Source: Sphingomonas lacusdianchii (lineage in GTDB: Bacteria > Pseudomonadota > Alphaproteobacteria > Sphingomonadales > Sphingomonadaceae). From it: a stretch of DNA of 64,000 nucleotides. The notes under the pieces were generated by a model. It searched no databases. It had not been told where the DNA came from and saw only the letters and a program-made list of their open reading frames with translations. Where the stretch lies: NCBI RefSeq assembly GCF_022664395.1, contig NZ_JAKRET010000002.1:372001-436000 (forward strand), written 5' to 3'. Both the position numbers and the translations under genes were made by a program. Below are positions 1-8,662 of the stretch, piece after piece. Position 1 is the stretch's first letter; every line of letters begins with the position of its first letter.

Positions 1-370
1 ACAGGTCATGCGCGTCGAGGCTGGTCAGCATCGTCACCGCCACCACCTTGGTCCCGACCGGCGCTGCCGCTTTCGCATCCTCCAGCATCGCTCGGCCCCC
101 GGCGGCGTGGACGGTCAGGATGGCGGGGTCGAGCGGCCCCAGCGCCTGGATCGCCTTTGCCACCGTGTTCGGAATGTCGTGAAATTTTAGGTCGAGAAAG
201 ATCGGCAGCCCCAGATCGGCCATCGTCCGCACCCCCGCGCGGCCATTGGCCATGAAGAATTCGAGGCCGAGCTTCAGCCCGCCGACATGGCCACGCACCG
301 CCTGCGCCAGCGTCTTCGCCCGGTCCAGATCGGGGGTGTCGATCGCGACATAGATGGGCGAACGGCTCAT
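1..370 (-). CDS. pyrF: orotidine 5'-phosphate decarboxylase (3' end cut by window edge)
   Basis: This enzyme decarboxylates OMP to UMP, the last step of de novo pyrimidine synthesis, in the cytoplasm. About 123 codons are visible from an ATG at 370, and the gene runs off the left edge. The translation begins MSRSPIYVAIDTPDLDRAK and carries the catalytic D-x-K-x-x-D motif (DLKFHDIPNT, D60, K62, D65), followed by the TVHAAGG segment of the TIM barrel. The start overlaps the stop of the LapA-like gene by ATGA, so the two are probably translated together. The family assignment is secure; only the C-terminal half is unseen. Confidence 0.95.
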   Translation of the reverse strand, partial: MSRSPIYVAIDTPDLDRAKTLAQAVRGHVGGLKLGLEFFMANGRAGVRTMADLGLPIFLDLKFHDIPNTVAKAIQALGPLDPAILTVHAAGGRAMLEDAKAAAPVGTKVVAVTMLTSLDAHDL

Positions 371-681
371 AGCGTGGCTCCCGGATTCGTCGTGGGTATC
401 GCCTCGGCGGCGATGACCGGCGCCGTATCCGCCCGGTGCAGATCGGCAAGCGTCCGGTCGGTCGCCGCGATCCGCTGCCGCAGCCGCCAGCGGGTCAGGT
501 GCAGCGCGACGAAGGTCGGCAGGAACCCGGCCAGAAAGGTCACGAGCAGCAGCAGCGGCAGGTTCACATCGGCATAGAGCGTGCCCCACAGCTTCAACGG
601 CACCATCGTCATGTTGTTGAGTGCAAAGGCGACCATCACCCCCACCAGCAATGCCCAGAACAGGGTTTTCAGGAACTGCAT
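367..681 (-). CDS. LapA-domain (DUF1049) inner-membrane protein
   Basis: This is a 104-residue protein with two hydrophobic segments (about residues 4-22 and 40-62), a short loop between them and a basic, helical cytoplasmic tail (TRWRLRQRIAATDRTLADLHR). That is the layout of the LapA/YciS-type small membrane proteins (DUF1049), which in enterobacteria act in lipopolysaccharide assembly. It overlaps pyrF by 4 bases (ATGA). In many alphaproteobacteria a gene of this type precedes a pyrimidine or tryptophan gene, so the pairing is not unusual. The precise role in this organism is unknown. Confidence 0.8.
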   Translation of the reverse strand: MQFLKTLFWALLVGVMVAFALNNMTMVPLKLWGTLYADVNLPLLLLVTFLAGFLPTFVALHLTRWRLRQRIAATDRTLADLHRADTAPVIAAEAIPTTNPGATL

Positions 682-756
682 CGCTCAGGGAGCCTTCGTC
701 GTTGTCGTCCGCCCTTCCTTACGCCCGTCGCGGCGGCTTTTCCAATAGGCGAAGGG

Positions 757-3054
757 TCAGCCGATTTCGGCGCGGAGTTCGTCGAACAGCGGCTGGATCG
801 CCTGCAACCGCGGCTGTTCCTCGTCGAGGATCGCTGTGAATGCGGCCCGCTTGTGCCGGGTGATCCAGCCGGGCGGCAGGCGGACTTCGGGCGGCAGGGT
901 CGACAGCGCGATGTCGATCATCCGCTCGGCCCCGTGCAGCCGCCCCCACAGATAGTCGTTCTCGCGATAGGACCGGCTGAAGAACGCACCGAAGTTGTTA
1001 AAGCGTATCCCTTTCAGCGTCGCCTCCGCGCCGCCCGCCCGGATCGAAGGCGCGTCGTCGGGCGCGATCCGGTCGACCCGCACCGGATCGAATTCGTCCA
1101 GCCCTTCGCCGCCCAGCAGCGGCAGCGTGGCGATGTCGAAGAAGGGAAAGCCGAGATAGGCAAGCAGGATCGGCCGCCGGATATCGCGCGAGGTGGCGGA
1201 CAGCGCCTCCGACATGCGCGCATCGGTCTGCGCGTCGAGCGTCGCGAGGTCCATCGCGTCGGCCATCGCCGTCAGCAGGTCGGCGGGATCGGCGCGCTTG
1301 TCCGCCGCCAGCGTCCGCACCGCGGCGAAATGGTCGGCATTCTCGCACGCCAGATAGGGCGTCAGGCTGGCGAAGATCGCCTCGCGCACCGGCGCCAATG
1401 CCGCCGCGTCCTGTTCGGGCTCCATCGCCGAAATCGTCCGCACCAGCAGCCGCAACCGCCGGATGCGAAAGGCGAGATCGTGCGCGCGCAGAAACGCGAC
1501 CGCCTCCGCCGACGCGCCGTCGCCATCGAACCGGACGCCACCGCGTTCCGCGACGACCCCGGCGAAGCCGTCGCGCAACCGCCGTATCCGGTCGGGCGAG
1601 GCATCGTCCGCCAGTGTCGCGACGCGTTCGGCCAGTCGGTCCAGCACCTGATCGACCTTGAGCAGTCCATAAGCGGCATGGCCATATCCGGCGCGCTTGA
1701 CCGCCTGCGCCTGCGCCCGCTGTCGCCAGCCGGCCAGCCGCGCCGGCGTCGGCCAGTCGAGGAACAGCGTATAGCCGAACAGCTGTTCGACCTCCGCCTC
1801 CACGCCGCCGCGCAGTTGCTCGACGATCGCCAGCATCCGTTCGATCCGTTCCGACCTTCGCTGGATCGCGTCCAGATTGTCGCGGATCGGCTGTTTGCGC
1901 GGCAGTTCGGACAGCGCGCCGAGAATCGTCTGGAAAAAGCCGGGGGGACCGTCATGCGCGGTGCCAATGCCGAATTTGTGGTTGGGGGCGGGGTCGAGAT
2001 AGACGAAGCGCCGGTCGATCTGCCGCCGCGCCGGGCGTTCGCGCAGCGCATCGATCGCGGGGGCGAAGGGCGCATTGGCCAGCACCGATCCGTCGATCAG
2101 TGTCGCCTGCTCCGCCATGCCGACCGCCGACTGGCGCGGCAGCACCCGGCGCAGAAACGCATCGCGTCCCGGCCACTCGACCTTCCGATCTGCCAGTGCC
2201 CCATCCAACTCGCCGACCCGGAACGGCGGAAACGCACCGGGAAAGCTCGACGTCGCCCGCGCCGCGAACACCAGTTCTGCCGTATCGGCCAGCCGTTCTC
2301 CGCCATGGTCACGGAAGCCGATGACGAGCCGGTGCTCGGTCTCGACCACTTCCGCCGGTGAATTGAGCCGCAGCGTTTCGGGATGCCCCGCGAAATCGGT
2401 GACGGTCACGAACAGGTCGAGCGGCTGGCCGGGCGGCAGCAGCCGCGGTCCGGCGGGGGGCGCAGCCATCGCGGCAAAGGCGTCGAGCAGCATGTCGACC
2501 ATCGCCCGCCCGCCAAAGGGCGGCTCGAACCACCGTGCCCGGACGAACCGGTCGAGCTTGGCGCGCAGTTCGTCGCGCGCGGCGATATCGACGCTCGACG
2601 CATCCTCGTCCTCGCGGCCCAACGCCATCCATGCGATCGGTCGCGCCCAGGGGCGCGACAGCGCACTTGCCGGCGCCTGTGCCGGATCGATCAGCGCCTC
2701 GATATCCGCGCCGTCGAGCCACAAATCGGTCAGCGGATCGAGCGACTGGCCGGTCGACACTGCCTGCGCCAGAAACACGCCGTTGATTCCGCCCGCGCTC
2801 GCCCCGGCGACGATATCGACCAGCACGCGCAGGCGGATACCGGTCAGCGCGGCCAGATCGGTCAGCATCGACTGATACACCGCCGCGCTGCCCGTCAGCG
2901 GCTCGCCCGCGTCCTGCACCGCCCGGCTGGCGCGGGCGATGTGCCAGATTTCCTTGACCAGCCCGTGCATATAGACGGCAAGGCTGATCCCCCCGTAGCA
3001 CACCAGTGCCAGGCGCAGTTCGCGTTCGTGGAGCGGGGGCGGCGCGTCGGTCAT
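757..3054 (-). CDS. patatin-related protein (TIGR03607 type)
   Basis: A 765-residue predicted lipid acyl hydrolase. The N-terminus has the oxyanion-loop motif CYGGISLAVYMHG and the nucleophile elbow GASAGG (Ser86). The second dyad residue is the Asp of LIDGSVLANAPF. The phrases LAVYMHGLVKEIW and GASAGGINGVFLA and the length match the large bacterial patatin-related family TIGR03607 with its helical C-terminal extension (DUF3376). No signal peptide or membrane segment is seen, so it is probably cytoplasmic or peripheral at the membrane. The start is the ATG overlapping the endonuclease stop (ATGA). An open frame continues to 3756, but the part upstream of 3054 is the shadow of the endonuclease gene. 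The substrate is not predictable. Confidence 0.88.
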   Translation of the reverse strand: MTDAPPPLHERELRLALVCYGGISLAVYMHGLVKEIWHIARASRAVQDAGEPLTGSAAVYQSMLTDLAALTGIRLRVLVDIVAGASAGGINGVFLAQAVSTGQSLDPLTDLWLDGADIEALIDPAQAPASALSRPWARPIAWMALGREDEDASSVDIAARDELRAKLDRFVRARWFEPPFGGRAMVDMLLDAFAAMAAPPAGPRLLPPGQPLDLFVTVTDFAGHPETLRLNSPAEVVETEHRLVIGFRDHGGERLADTAELVFAARATSSFPGAFPPFRVGELDGALADRKVEWPGRDAFLRRVLPRQSAVGMAEQATLIDGSVLANAPFAPAIDALRERPARRQIDRRFVYLDPAPNHKFGIGTAHDGPPGFFQTILGALSELPRKQPIRDNLDAIQRRSERIERMLAIVEQLRGGVEAEVEQLFGYTLFLDWPTPARLAGWRQRAQAQAVKRAGYGHAAYGLLKVDQVLDRLAERVATLADDASPDRIRRLRDGFAGVVAERGGVRFDGDGASAEAVAFLRAHDLAFRIRRLRLLVRTISAMEPEQDAAALAPVREAIFASLTPYLACENADHFAAVRTLAADKRADPADLLTAMADAMDLATLDAQTDARMSEALSATSRDIRRPILLAYLGFPFFDIATLPLLGGEGLDEFDPVRVDRIAPDDAPSIRAGGAEATLKGIRFNNFGAFFSRSYRENDYLWGRLHGAERMIDIALSTLPPEVRLPPGWITRHKRAAFTAILDEEQPRLQAIQPLFDELRAEIG

Positions 3055-3746
3055 GCCGGGGCGAGCGTCGCCCAGATCGGCAGATGGTCCGATGCCTTGC
3101 GCGCCGCCGCGCTGTGATGGACGCCGGCATCGACGATCTTCAATTCGCTCGACACCATGATCCGGTCGAGCCGCCCGACCGGGTGGCGCGCGTGAAAGCT
3201 GGGGCCGGTCTCGGCAAAGCAATGCGTCCGCCCGAAGTCGCGCAGACACCCCGATCGTGGCGTCCATTCGTTCAGGTCGCCCATCAGCACGCTCGGCAGT
3301 TTCGGCGAACAGCCATCGACCTCGCTCAGGATCGCATGTGCCTGTTTGCGTCGCCACAGCCCCGACAGGTCGAGATGCATGCCGACCACGCGCAAGGCTA
3401 TGCCGTTGGTGGTGACGTCGGCCCGCACCGCACCGCGCGGTTCGAGCGCCGGTATCTCGATCCGCCGCTGCCCGCTGACGCTCGCTTCCTTGCGCACCAA
3501 CAGGGCATTGCCGTGCCAGCCCATCGATTTGGCGCGGATTGCCAGCGGCACCGCGACCCATGGGCTGTGTTCGTCGAGCAGATGCGCGGGGATCACGCCG
3601 GCCCGCTCGCCCAGCCGCCGGTCGCATTCCTGCAACGCGATAATATCGGCATCGATCTCGCGCAGCACCTCCAGCGTCCGCTCGGGCATCCGGCGGCGAT
3701 CGGTGCCGATCGCCTTGCGCATATTGTAGCTGGCTACTTTTATCAT
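3051..3746 (-). CDS. endonuclease/exonuclease/phosphatase family protein
   Basis: A 231-residue protein of the DNase I-like fold. Active-site motifs are in order: SYNMRK (Asn8), LQECD (Glu40), MHLDL, MGDLNEW (the Asp-Leu-Asn metal/phosphate site) and C-terminal SDHLPI (Asp-His pair). The family contains nucleases, sphingomyelinases and phosphodiesterases, all Mg-dependent phosphodiester or phosphomonoester hydrolases. There is no signal peptide, so action is probably cytoplasmic. The stop overlaps the patatin start by 4 bases. A lipid-directed phosphodiesterase working with the patatin is a plausible guess, but nothing in the sequence settles the substrate. Confidence 0.88.
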   Translation of the reverse strand: MIKVASYNMRKAIGTDRRRMPERTLEVLREIDADIIALQECDRRLGERAGVIPAHLLDEHSPWVAVPLAIRAKSMGWHGNALLVRKEASVSGQRRIEIPALEPRGAVRADVTTNGIALRVVGMHLDLSGLWRRKQAHAILSEVDGCSPKLPSVLMGDLNEWTPRSGCLRDFGRTHCFAETGPSFHARHPVGRLDRIMVSSELKIVDAGVHHSAAARKASDHLPIWATLAPA

Positions 3747-3792
3747 CGCTCGGCACTCAACGTCGCGATACCGTATTTCGTTTCGCAGCCGT

Positions 3793-5139
3793 TCAGCGCG
3801 GCAACCGGATGGTCGCGTTCAATCCGCCGCCGTCGCGGTTTACCAGCGTAATCTCGCCACCGGCATCGCGAACGATCGCCCGTGCCAGCGCCAGTCCCAG
3901 CCCGATCCCGCCGGTTTCGCGATTGCGCGACGTTTCCAGCCGGGTGAACGGATCGAACACCGCATCCATCCGGTCGACCGGAATGCCCGGCCCCCGGTCG
4001 GCGACGACGATCGCCACCGCCCGCGCGCCCGTTTCGACCCGCACTTCCGCTGCGCCGGCATATTTGATCGCATTCTCGATCAGATTGCGCACCGCCCGTC
4101 GCATCAGATTGGGACGCAGGTGCAGCGGTACGCGCGCCGCCTCGACGAAATCGACGTCATGGCCAAGGTCGCGAAAATCGTCGACCACGGCGTCGACCAG
4201 CGCGGCGACATCGACATCGGTCGCCGCCTCGCTCGGCCGCCCGAGCCGCGCCAGCGACAGGATATCGTCGAGCGTCGCGTTCATCTCGTCGATCGTCTCG
4301 GCCATGCGTGCCCGGTCGGTATCGTCCTCGACCGATTCGATCCGGACGCGCAGCGCCGCCAACGGCGTCCGCAGGTCATGGCCGATCGCGCCCAGCATCC
4401 GGTCCTTTTCATCGACCATCGCATTCACCCGCTGACCCAGATCGGTGAAGGCGGAGATCAGTAGCCGCACATCCTGCGGCCCCGAAGGCTCGATCGCCGG
4501 CAGCGGCCGGGCGGGGTGGAATTCGCGGGCCGCCACCGCCAGCCGGCGCAGCGGCTTGGCGATGCGCCGCCCGATCCACAGCACCGGCAACAGCACGATA
4601 ACATAGAGGATGAAGGTCTGCGCCAGCGACTGCCACAACAGCCCGCGCTCCGCCATCGGCCATGGGGTATGCGACACCAGCCAGCCGCGACCGGGCAGTT
4701 CGACCGCCGCGTCCAGCACCGCCCCCATGCGCCGCAGCCGTTCGGCACGCTGTCCGCCGATCCCGCGTTCCTGAATTTCAGCCTCGTCGATTGGACGGAT
4801 TCGCGCGGCGATCCGGCCGGGGCGAATGCCGGCATCGGCGAAGCCGGCGCGGATCGCCTGTTCGACGTCGCGTTCCGGTTCGCCGCGCAGCGCGGGCATC
4901 CGGTCGGTCACCAGCCGCACGCCGCGCATCCGGTCGCGCGTCGGCACGGGGCGGGGCGCCGTGGTCCGCTCGGCGGCATCGATCAGGCGGGTGACCGCGG
5001 GCAGGGTGATTTCGGCAAAGCGAAAGGCGCGCCGTTCCCGCAGCAGCAGCGCGAAGTTCAGCGCCTGCGCCACGAACAGCGCCACCGCGACCAGCAGCGC
5101 GATCTGACCGGGCAGGCTGGTCGGCCCCGGCCGCCTCAC
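3793..5139 (-). CDS. sensor histidine kinase (EnvZ/OmpR-partner type)
   Basis: A 448-residue membrane kinase. Transmembrane helices lie at about 11-30 and 168-190, enclosing a periplasmic domain of about 135 residues that is rich in Arg and Pro. A HAMP linker follows (about 190-240), then the HisKA H-box AIGHDLRTPLAALR (His254), the N-box RRAVRNLIENAIKYA and the G-boxes VADRGPGIP and GGIGLGLALA. All kinase motifs are intact. It overlaps the upstream response regulator gene by 4 bases, which identifies its cognate partner. The sensed signal is unknown; the periplasmic region shows no recognisable ligand domain. Confidence 0.93.
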   Translation of the reverse strand: MRRPGPTSLPGQIALLVAVALFVAQALNFALLLRERRAFRFAEITLPAVTRLIDAAERTTAPRPVPTRDRMRGVRLVTDRMPALRGEPERDVEQAIRAGFADAGIRPGRIAARIRPIDEAEIQERGIGGQRAERLRRMGAVLDAAVELPGRGWLVSHTPWPMAERGLLWQSLAQTFILYVIVLLPVLWIGRRIAKPLRRLAVAAREFHPARPLPAIEPSGPQDVRLLISAFTDLGQRVNAMVDEKDRMLGAIGHDLRTPLAALRVRIESVEDDTDRARMAETIDEMNATLDDILSLARLGRPSEAATDVDVAALVDAVVDDFRDLGHDVDFVEAARVPLHLRPNLMRRAVRNLIENAIKYAGAAEVRVETGARAVAIVVADRGPGIPVDRMDAVFDPFTRLETSRNRETGGIGLGLALARAIVRDAGGEITLVNRDGGGLNATIRLPR

Positions 5140-5864
5140 AGGCGGGTCACTTCGGTCGCCAGCGTATAGCCGCCGCCCCAGACGGTCTTGATGATCTCCG
5201 GATTGCGGACGTCGGTTTCGATCTTCTTGCGCAGCCGGCTGACCTGATTGTCGATCGCGCGGTCGAACGCAGCGGCCTCACGCCCCTGGGTCAGGTCGAG
5301 CAACTGGTCGCGGGTGAGCACCTGGCGCGGACGGGTCACCAGCGCATGGAGCAGATTATATTCGCCGGTCGACAGCGGCACCGACACGCCCTCGCGATCG
5401 ACCAGCGCGCGCTCCCCGGTCTTGAGCACCCATCCGGCAAAGGCGAACGATCCTGCTTCGGGCGCATGTTGCCGGACCGCGCCACCGGCGGTCCGGCGCA
5501 GCACGACCTTGACCCGCGCCGCCAGTTCGCGCGGGGAAAAGGGTTTCACGACATAATCGTCGGCGCCCATTTCCAGCCCGACGATGCGGTCGGTTTCCTC
5601 CGCGCGGGCGGTCAGCAGGATGACCGGCGTCTCGCTGGTCTCGCGAATATGGCGGCATAGCGACAGTCCATCCTCGCCCGGCATCATGATGTCGAGGATG
5701 GCAAGGTCGATCGCATAGGCGTTGAGCCGCGCGCGTGCGCCCTCGGCGTCGCCCGCCTGGGTCACGCGAAACCCCTGTTTCGTCAGATACTGGGCGAGCG
5801 GTTCGCGGATCGATCGTTCGTCGTCGACCAGCAACAGATGCGGGATATCGGCCATGTCGGACAT
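5136..5864 (-). CDS. OmpR-family DNA-binding response regulator
   Basis: A 242-residue two-component regulator. The receiver domain (about 8-120) has the acidic pocket VDDE, phospho-acceptor Asp58 in LAILDIMMPGEDG, and the conserved Lys in VVKPFSPREL. The C-terminal winged helix (about 140-235) has the typical LSTGEYNLL and DNQVSRLRKKIE segments. Two starts are possible, MSDMADIP (used here) or MADIP three codons later. It is the first gene of the regulator-kinase pair, with its ribosome site (AGGAG) lying just past the hairpin that follows the EF-hand gene. Targets are unknown. Confidence 0.94.
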   Translation of the reverse strand: MSDMADIPHLLLVDDERSIREPLAQYLTKQGFRVTQAGDAEGARARLNAYAIDLAILDIMMPGEDGLSLCRHIRETSETPVILLTARAEETDRIVGLEMGADDYVVKPFSPRELAARVKVVLRRTAGGAVRQHAPEAGSFAFAGWVLKTGERALVDREGVSVPLSTGEYNLLHALVTRPRQVLTRDQLLDLTQGREAAAFDRAIDNQVSRLRKKIETDVRNPEIIKTVWGGGYTLATEVTRL

Positions 5865-5893
5865 GCTAGGCGCGGAAGCTCCTGAATGGAAAG

Positions 5894-5924
5894 GCCGGAC
5901 GGCAAGCTGGCCTTGCCGTCCGGC
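5894..5924 (-). terminator. strong hairpin between EF-hand gene and response regulator
   Basis: A perfect 13-bp inverted repeat (GCCGGACGGCAAG and its complement) with a 5-base loop starts 6 bases after the EF-hand stop codon on the minus strand. It is followed by CTTTCCATT, a poor T-tract. It can act as a weak terminator, an attenuator or an mRNA-stabilising 3' end. Because the response regulator starts about 30 bases further on in the same direction, it probably sets the relative expression of the EF-hand gene and the two-component pair. Confidence 0.6.
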
Positions 5925-5929
5925 GTGGA

Positions 5930-6520
5930 TCAGCCGGCGATCTGCGGACCGCGACGCTGCATCCGCTTCTCGCGCGCCATGAAGCGTTCGGCCGGGTCGA
6001 TCTGGCCGTCCTTGTTCGCGTCCATGCGGTCGAACCGGGCCAGCGCGCGCGCCTGGAACGCGGCGCGGGTGACCGTGCCGCCCTTCGCCCCGCGCTGGCT
6101 CATCCGCTGTTCCCGCGCCTGGCGACGTTCGGACGGGTCGATCTTGCCGTCGCGGTTGACGTCCTGCCGGTCGAAGCCGGCGGCGGCCATCGCACGGAAC
6201 TCGCCGCGGGTGATGACTCCGTCGCGATTGGCATCGGCGCGCTCCAGCATCCGCGCGCCACCGCCGCCCCGGCGCGGCGGACCGGCCTCGCCATCCAGCC
6301 CGCGCGGTCCGCGCTGCGGCAGCGCGGCGCGCTCGGCGGCGCTGATCTTGCCGTCATGGTCGGTATCGAGTGCGTCGAAACGCTGGTCGGCACGCGCCAT
6401 CGCGTCGGCGCGGGTAACGACCCGGTCGGCACCGGGCGGCGGGGGCGGGGTCTGCGCGGCGAGTGCGACGCCCGGCAGGGCAATGGCGGCAAGCGAGGCG
6501 GCGACGATGAACGATCGCAT
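5930..6520 (-). CDS. secreted EF-hand calcium-binding protein
   Basis: A 196-residue protein with a Sec signal peptide (MRSFIVAASLAAIALPGVALA). It carries four EF-hand calcium loops: DTDHDGKISAAE, DANRDGVITRGE, DVNRDGKIDPSE and DANKDGQIDPAE. Each keeps acidic or Asn ligands at positions 1, 3, 5 and the closing Glu at 12. The linkers are Arg/Gly/Pro-rich (GPPRRGGGGAR). It is presumably periplasmic and binds or buffers calcium. It lies directly upstream of the OmpR/kinase pair on the same strand, separated by a strong hairpin. A sensory or calcium-dependent link to that kinase is an inference from position only. Confidence 0.88.
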   Translation of the reverse strand: MRSFIVAASLAAIALPGVALAAQTPPPPPGADRVVTRADAMARADQRFDALDTDHDGKISAAERAALPQRGPRGLDGEAGPPRRGGGGARMLERADANRDGVITRGEFRAMAAAGFDRQDVNRDGKIDPSERRQAREQRMSQRGAKGGTVTRAAFQARALARFDRMDANKDGQIDPAERFMAREKRMQRRGPQIAG

Positions 6521-6542
6521 GGAAAGCGAACCTTTCGAAAAC

Positions 6543-6571
6543 GGGGAGCACCCCGATGGATGATGCTCCCC
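6543..6571 (-). terminator. rho-independent-like terminator after the GST gene
   Basis: Arms GGGGAGCA (6543-6550) and TGCTCCCC (6564-6571) form an 8-bp stem with a 13-base loop. Read on the minus strand the stem is followed at once by CGTTTTCG. It lies about 70 bases beyond the GST stop and about 25 bases before the EF-hand start, so it would insulate the GST transcript from the EF-hand gene. Confidence 0.5.
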
Positions 6572-6640
6572 ATTTGCCCGCGACTTGTCGCCGACCTATG
6601 TCGTCGCGGCCGATATTTGTCGCAGTTTGTCGCAGCCGGT

Positions 6641-7333
6641 TCAGCGCGCGGCCGGCGTCCCGAACAGGACGCGGCGTTGTTCCTCGCTCATCGGCTGGTT
6701 GCCGCTGCTGACCGCCTTGCCCTTCTCATATGCCGTGATCGTCGCGGGACGCGCCGCGATCGTTTCGAACCAGCGCTTCAGGTTCGGAAAGTCGTCGAGC
6801 TTCTGCCCCTGCGCCTCGTGCGGCACGATCCACGGATAGGCGGCCATGTCGGCGATCGAATATTCGCCCGCGACGAACGGCCGGTCGGCCAGCCGCTTGT
6901 CGAGCACGCCGTACAGCCGCGCCGTTTCGCGGACATAGCGGTCCTGCGCGTACGGAATCTTCTCCGGCGCATAGATGTTGAAATGATGGTTCTGTCCGGC
7001 CATCGGTCCCAGACCGCCCATCTGCCACATCAGCCACTGGATCGCCTCGAATCGTCCGGGCAGGTCGGCAGGCAGAAAGCGCCCGGTCTTCTCCGCCAGA
7101 TACAGCAGGATCGCACCCGTTTCGAAGATCGCCAGCGGCGCCCCGCCGCCGGCCGGTTCATGATCGACGATCGCCGGCATCCGGTTGTTGGGCGCGATGG
7201 CGAGGAATTCGGGGCGGAACTGCTCGCCCTTGCCGATATCGACCGGATGGATGGTGTAGGGCAGCCCGGCTTCCTCGAGGAAGAGCGTGATCTTGTGGCC
7301 GTTGGGCGTCGGCCAATAGTGCAGATCGATCAT
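6641..7333 (-). CDS. glutathione S-transferase family protein, YfcG/YghU-like
   Basis: A 230-residue two-domain GST. The thioredoxin-like N-terminus begins MIDLHYWPTPNGHKITLFLEEAGLPY, very close to the YfcG signature PTPNGHKITLFLEE. It continues with the NNRMPAIVDHEP cis-Pro loop and IFETGAILLYLAEKTGRF. The helical C-terminal domain includes YSIADMAAYPWI. YfcG and YghU use bound GSH/GSSG as disulfide-bond reductases and have little classical transferase activity. The start is the ATG at 7333, preceded by GGAGG; an upstream extension to 7408 has no such support. Confidence 0.92.
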   Translation of the reverse strand: MIDLHYWPTPNGHKITLFLEEAGLPYTIHPVDIGKGEQFRPEFLAIAPNNRMPAIVDHEPAGGGAPLAIFETGAILLYLAEKTGRFLPADLPGRFEAIQWLMWQMGGLGPMAGQNHHFNIYAPEKIPYAQDRYVRETARLYGVLDKRLADRPFVAGEYSIADMAAYPWIVPHEAQGQKLDDFPNLKRWFETIAARPATITAYEKGKAVSSGNQPMSEEQRRVLFGTPAAR

Positions 7334-7444
7334 GAAGCAGCCTCCGATTGGTTCGCGCCGCACATGGGGGCGGTGCCGGGTAGCGCCAAGGGTCAGACAC
7401 CCAGCCATTCGAGACCGCCGCGCCCTCGCGATCCAGCATGAACG

Positions 7445-8662
7445 TCATTTCGCGAACAAGGTCAGCGGTACGGCGTCGGCCATCGCCTGATAGCCCGCCA
7501 TCGACGGGTGGAGATGGTCGCCCGAATCATAGGCGGGCAGCAGCCGGTCGGGCTGTGCCGGGTCGCGGACGATGCGGTCGAAGTCGATCACGGCATCGAA
7601 ATGGCCCGGCGTGCGGATCCATGCATTGACCGCCTGCCGCGATGCCTCCGCCGCCGCATCGGGATGATAATAGTCGTTGCCCATGAACGGCATCACCGTG
7701 CCGCCGATCACCTTCAGCCCCTTGGCCCGGGCGCGTGCGACGATCTGGGCGTAGCCGGCGATCATCCGCGCGACATGCGCGCGGCGTTCCTCGTCCGTCG
7801 CCGGCTTTTCGCGGGCGAGGCCGCCCAGATCGTTGATTCCCTCGAGCAGGATCAGATAGCGCGCGCCGGGCTGGCTCAGCACGTCGCCGTCGAAGCGTGA
7901 AAGGGCATTGGGGCCGAGGCATTCGACCAGCAGGCAGTTGCCGCCGATGCCGTGGTTCAGCACCGCCACGTCGCGGGTCGCGCGGTTCGCCGACAGCCGC
8001 CTGGCCAGACCGTCGGTCCAGCGCTGATGGCGGCCATCCTTCACGCCGAACCCGTCGGTGATCGAGTCGCCCAGCGCGACGATCGCGCGCGCGGCCGGTG
8101 CCGCATCGACCTCCACCGCCGCGATCTGGAACCAGCGTTCCACCGGGACCGCATCGGCGAAGGCCGCATCCGACAGCCGGTCGCCCGGTGCGATCCAGCT
8201 GCGCGTCCGCGCACCGGGATGGCCGGTCTGTTGCTGCGGCAGGTCGGCGAAGCGCGTGCTGATCGCCAGATCGGCAAGCGCCGTCACCGGCAGGGCAACC
8301 GGGTCCGACCAATAATCCGCCCCCGCCGGTATCTCGACCATCGCCCTGCCGCCGAAGCGCAGCGGCCGATCGCTGCCGGCGCGGATCGACGCGGCCGCCG
8401 GGCCGGTCGCCAGGGCGACGCTTGCGCCCGCGATGCGCAGCGGTGTCGCACCGAAGCGGTTGGAGAACCGTACGCGCACCGCCCGTCCGCCGATCGTGAC
8501 CCGCACGATCTGACGCAGCGTCGCGTCGCGATATTGCGCATCGGCCAGCACCTGTTCGGCATTGGGTTTGATCGGCGACGCCGTCCAGCCCGCGACCCAC
8601 GGCTCCGCCTGCGCGGGAATGGCAATCGTCGCCAGCGCGGCGGCGCTCAGCAGGATGCGCAT
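7445..8662 (-). CDS. secreted SGNH/GDSL-family hydrolase
   Basis: A 405-residue exported esterase-type hydrolase. The signal peptide is MRILLSAAALATIAIPAQA. An N-terminal beta-rich domain (about 20-190) precedes the catalytic domain with all SGNH blocks: GDSITDG (Ser200), NHGIGGNCLL, GINDLGG and SGDHLHPS (Asp-His pair). The architecture matches the extracellular GDSL lipase-like family that often deacetylates or de-esterifies plant-wall sugars. It is the last minus-strand gene before a divergent promoter region. The substrate is not known; xylan or pectin deacetylation would suit the many glycosidases in this window. Confidence 0.9.
   Translation of the reverse strand: MRILLSAAALATIAIPAQAEPWVAGWTASPIKPNAEQVLADAQYRDATLRQIVRVTIGGRAVRVRFSNRFGATPLRIAGASVALATGPAAASIRAGSDRPLRFGGRAMVEIPAGADYWSDPVALPVTALADLAISTRFADLPQQQTGHPGARTRSWIAPGDRLSDAAFADAVPVERWFQIAAVEVDAAPAARAIVALGDSITDGFGVKDGRHQRWTDGLARRLSANRATRDVAVLNHGIGGNCLLVECLGPNALSRFDGDVLSQPGARYLILLEGINDLGGLAREKPATDEERRAHVARMIAGYAQIVARARAKGLKVIGGTVMPFMGNDYYHPDAAAEASRQAVNAWIRTPGHFDAVIDFDRIVRDPAQPDRLLPAYDSGDHLHPSMAGYQAMADAVPLTLFAK

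Noticed and set aside
436..2361. Long plus-strand open frame of 641 codons opposite LapA and the patatin gene
   Set aside because: It is very rich in Arg, Gln, Pro and His with no domain, the usual antisense shadow of GC-rich coding DNA. The minus-strand patatin explains the region.
3055..3756. N-terminal extension of the patatin frame to 999 codons
   Set aside because: It overlaps the endonuclease gene in another frame and has low-complexity Arg-rich sequence; the ATG at 3054 overlaps the endonuclease stop as expected for a coupled start.
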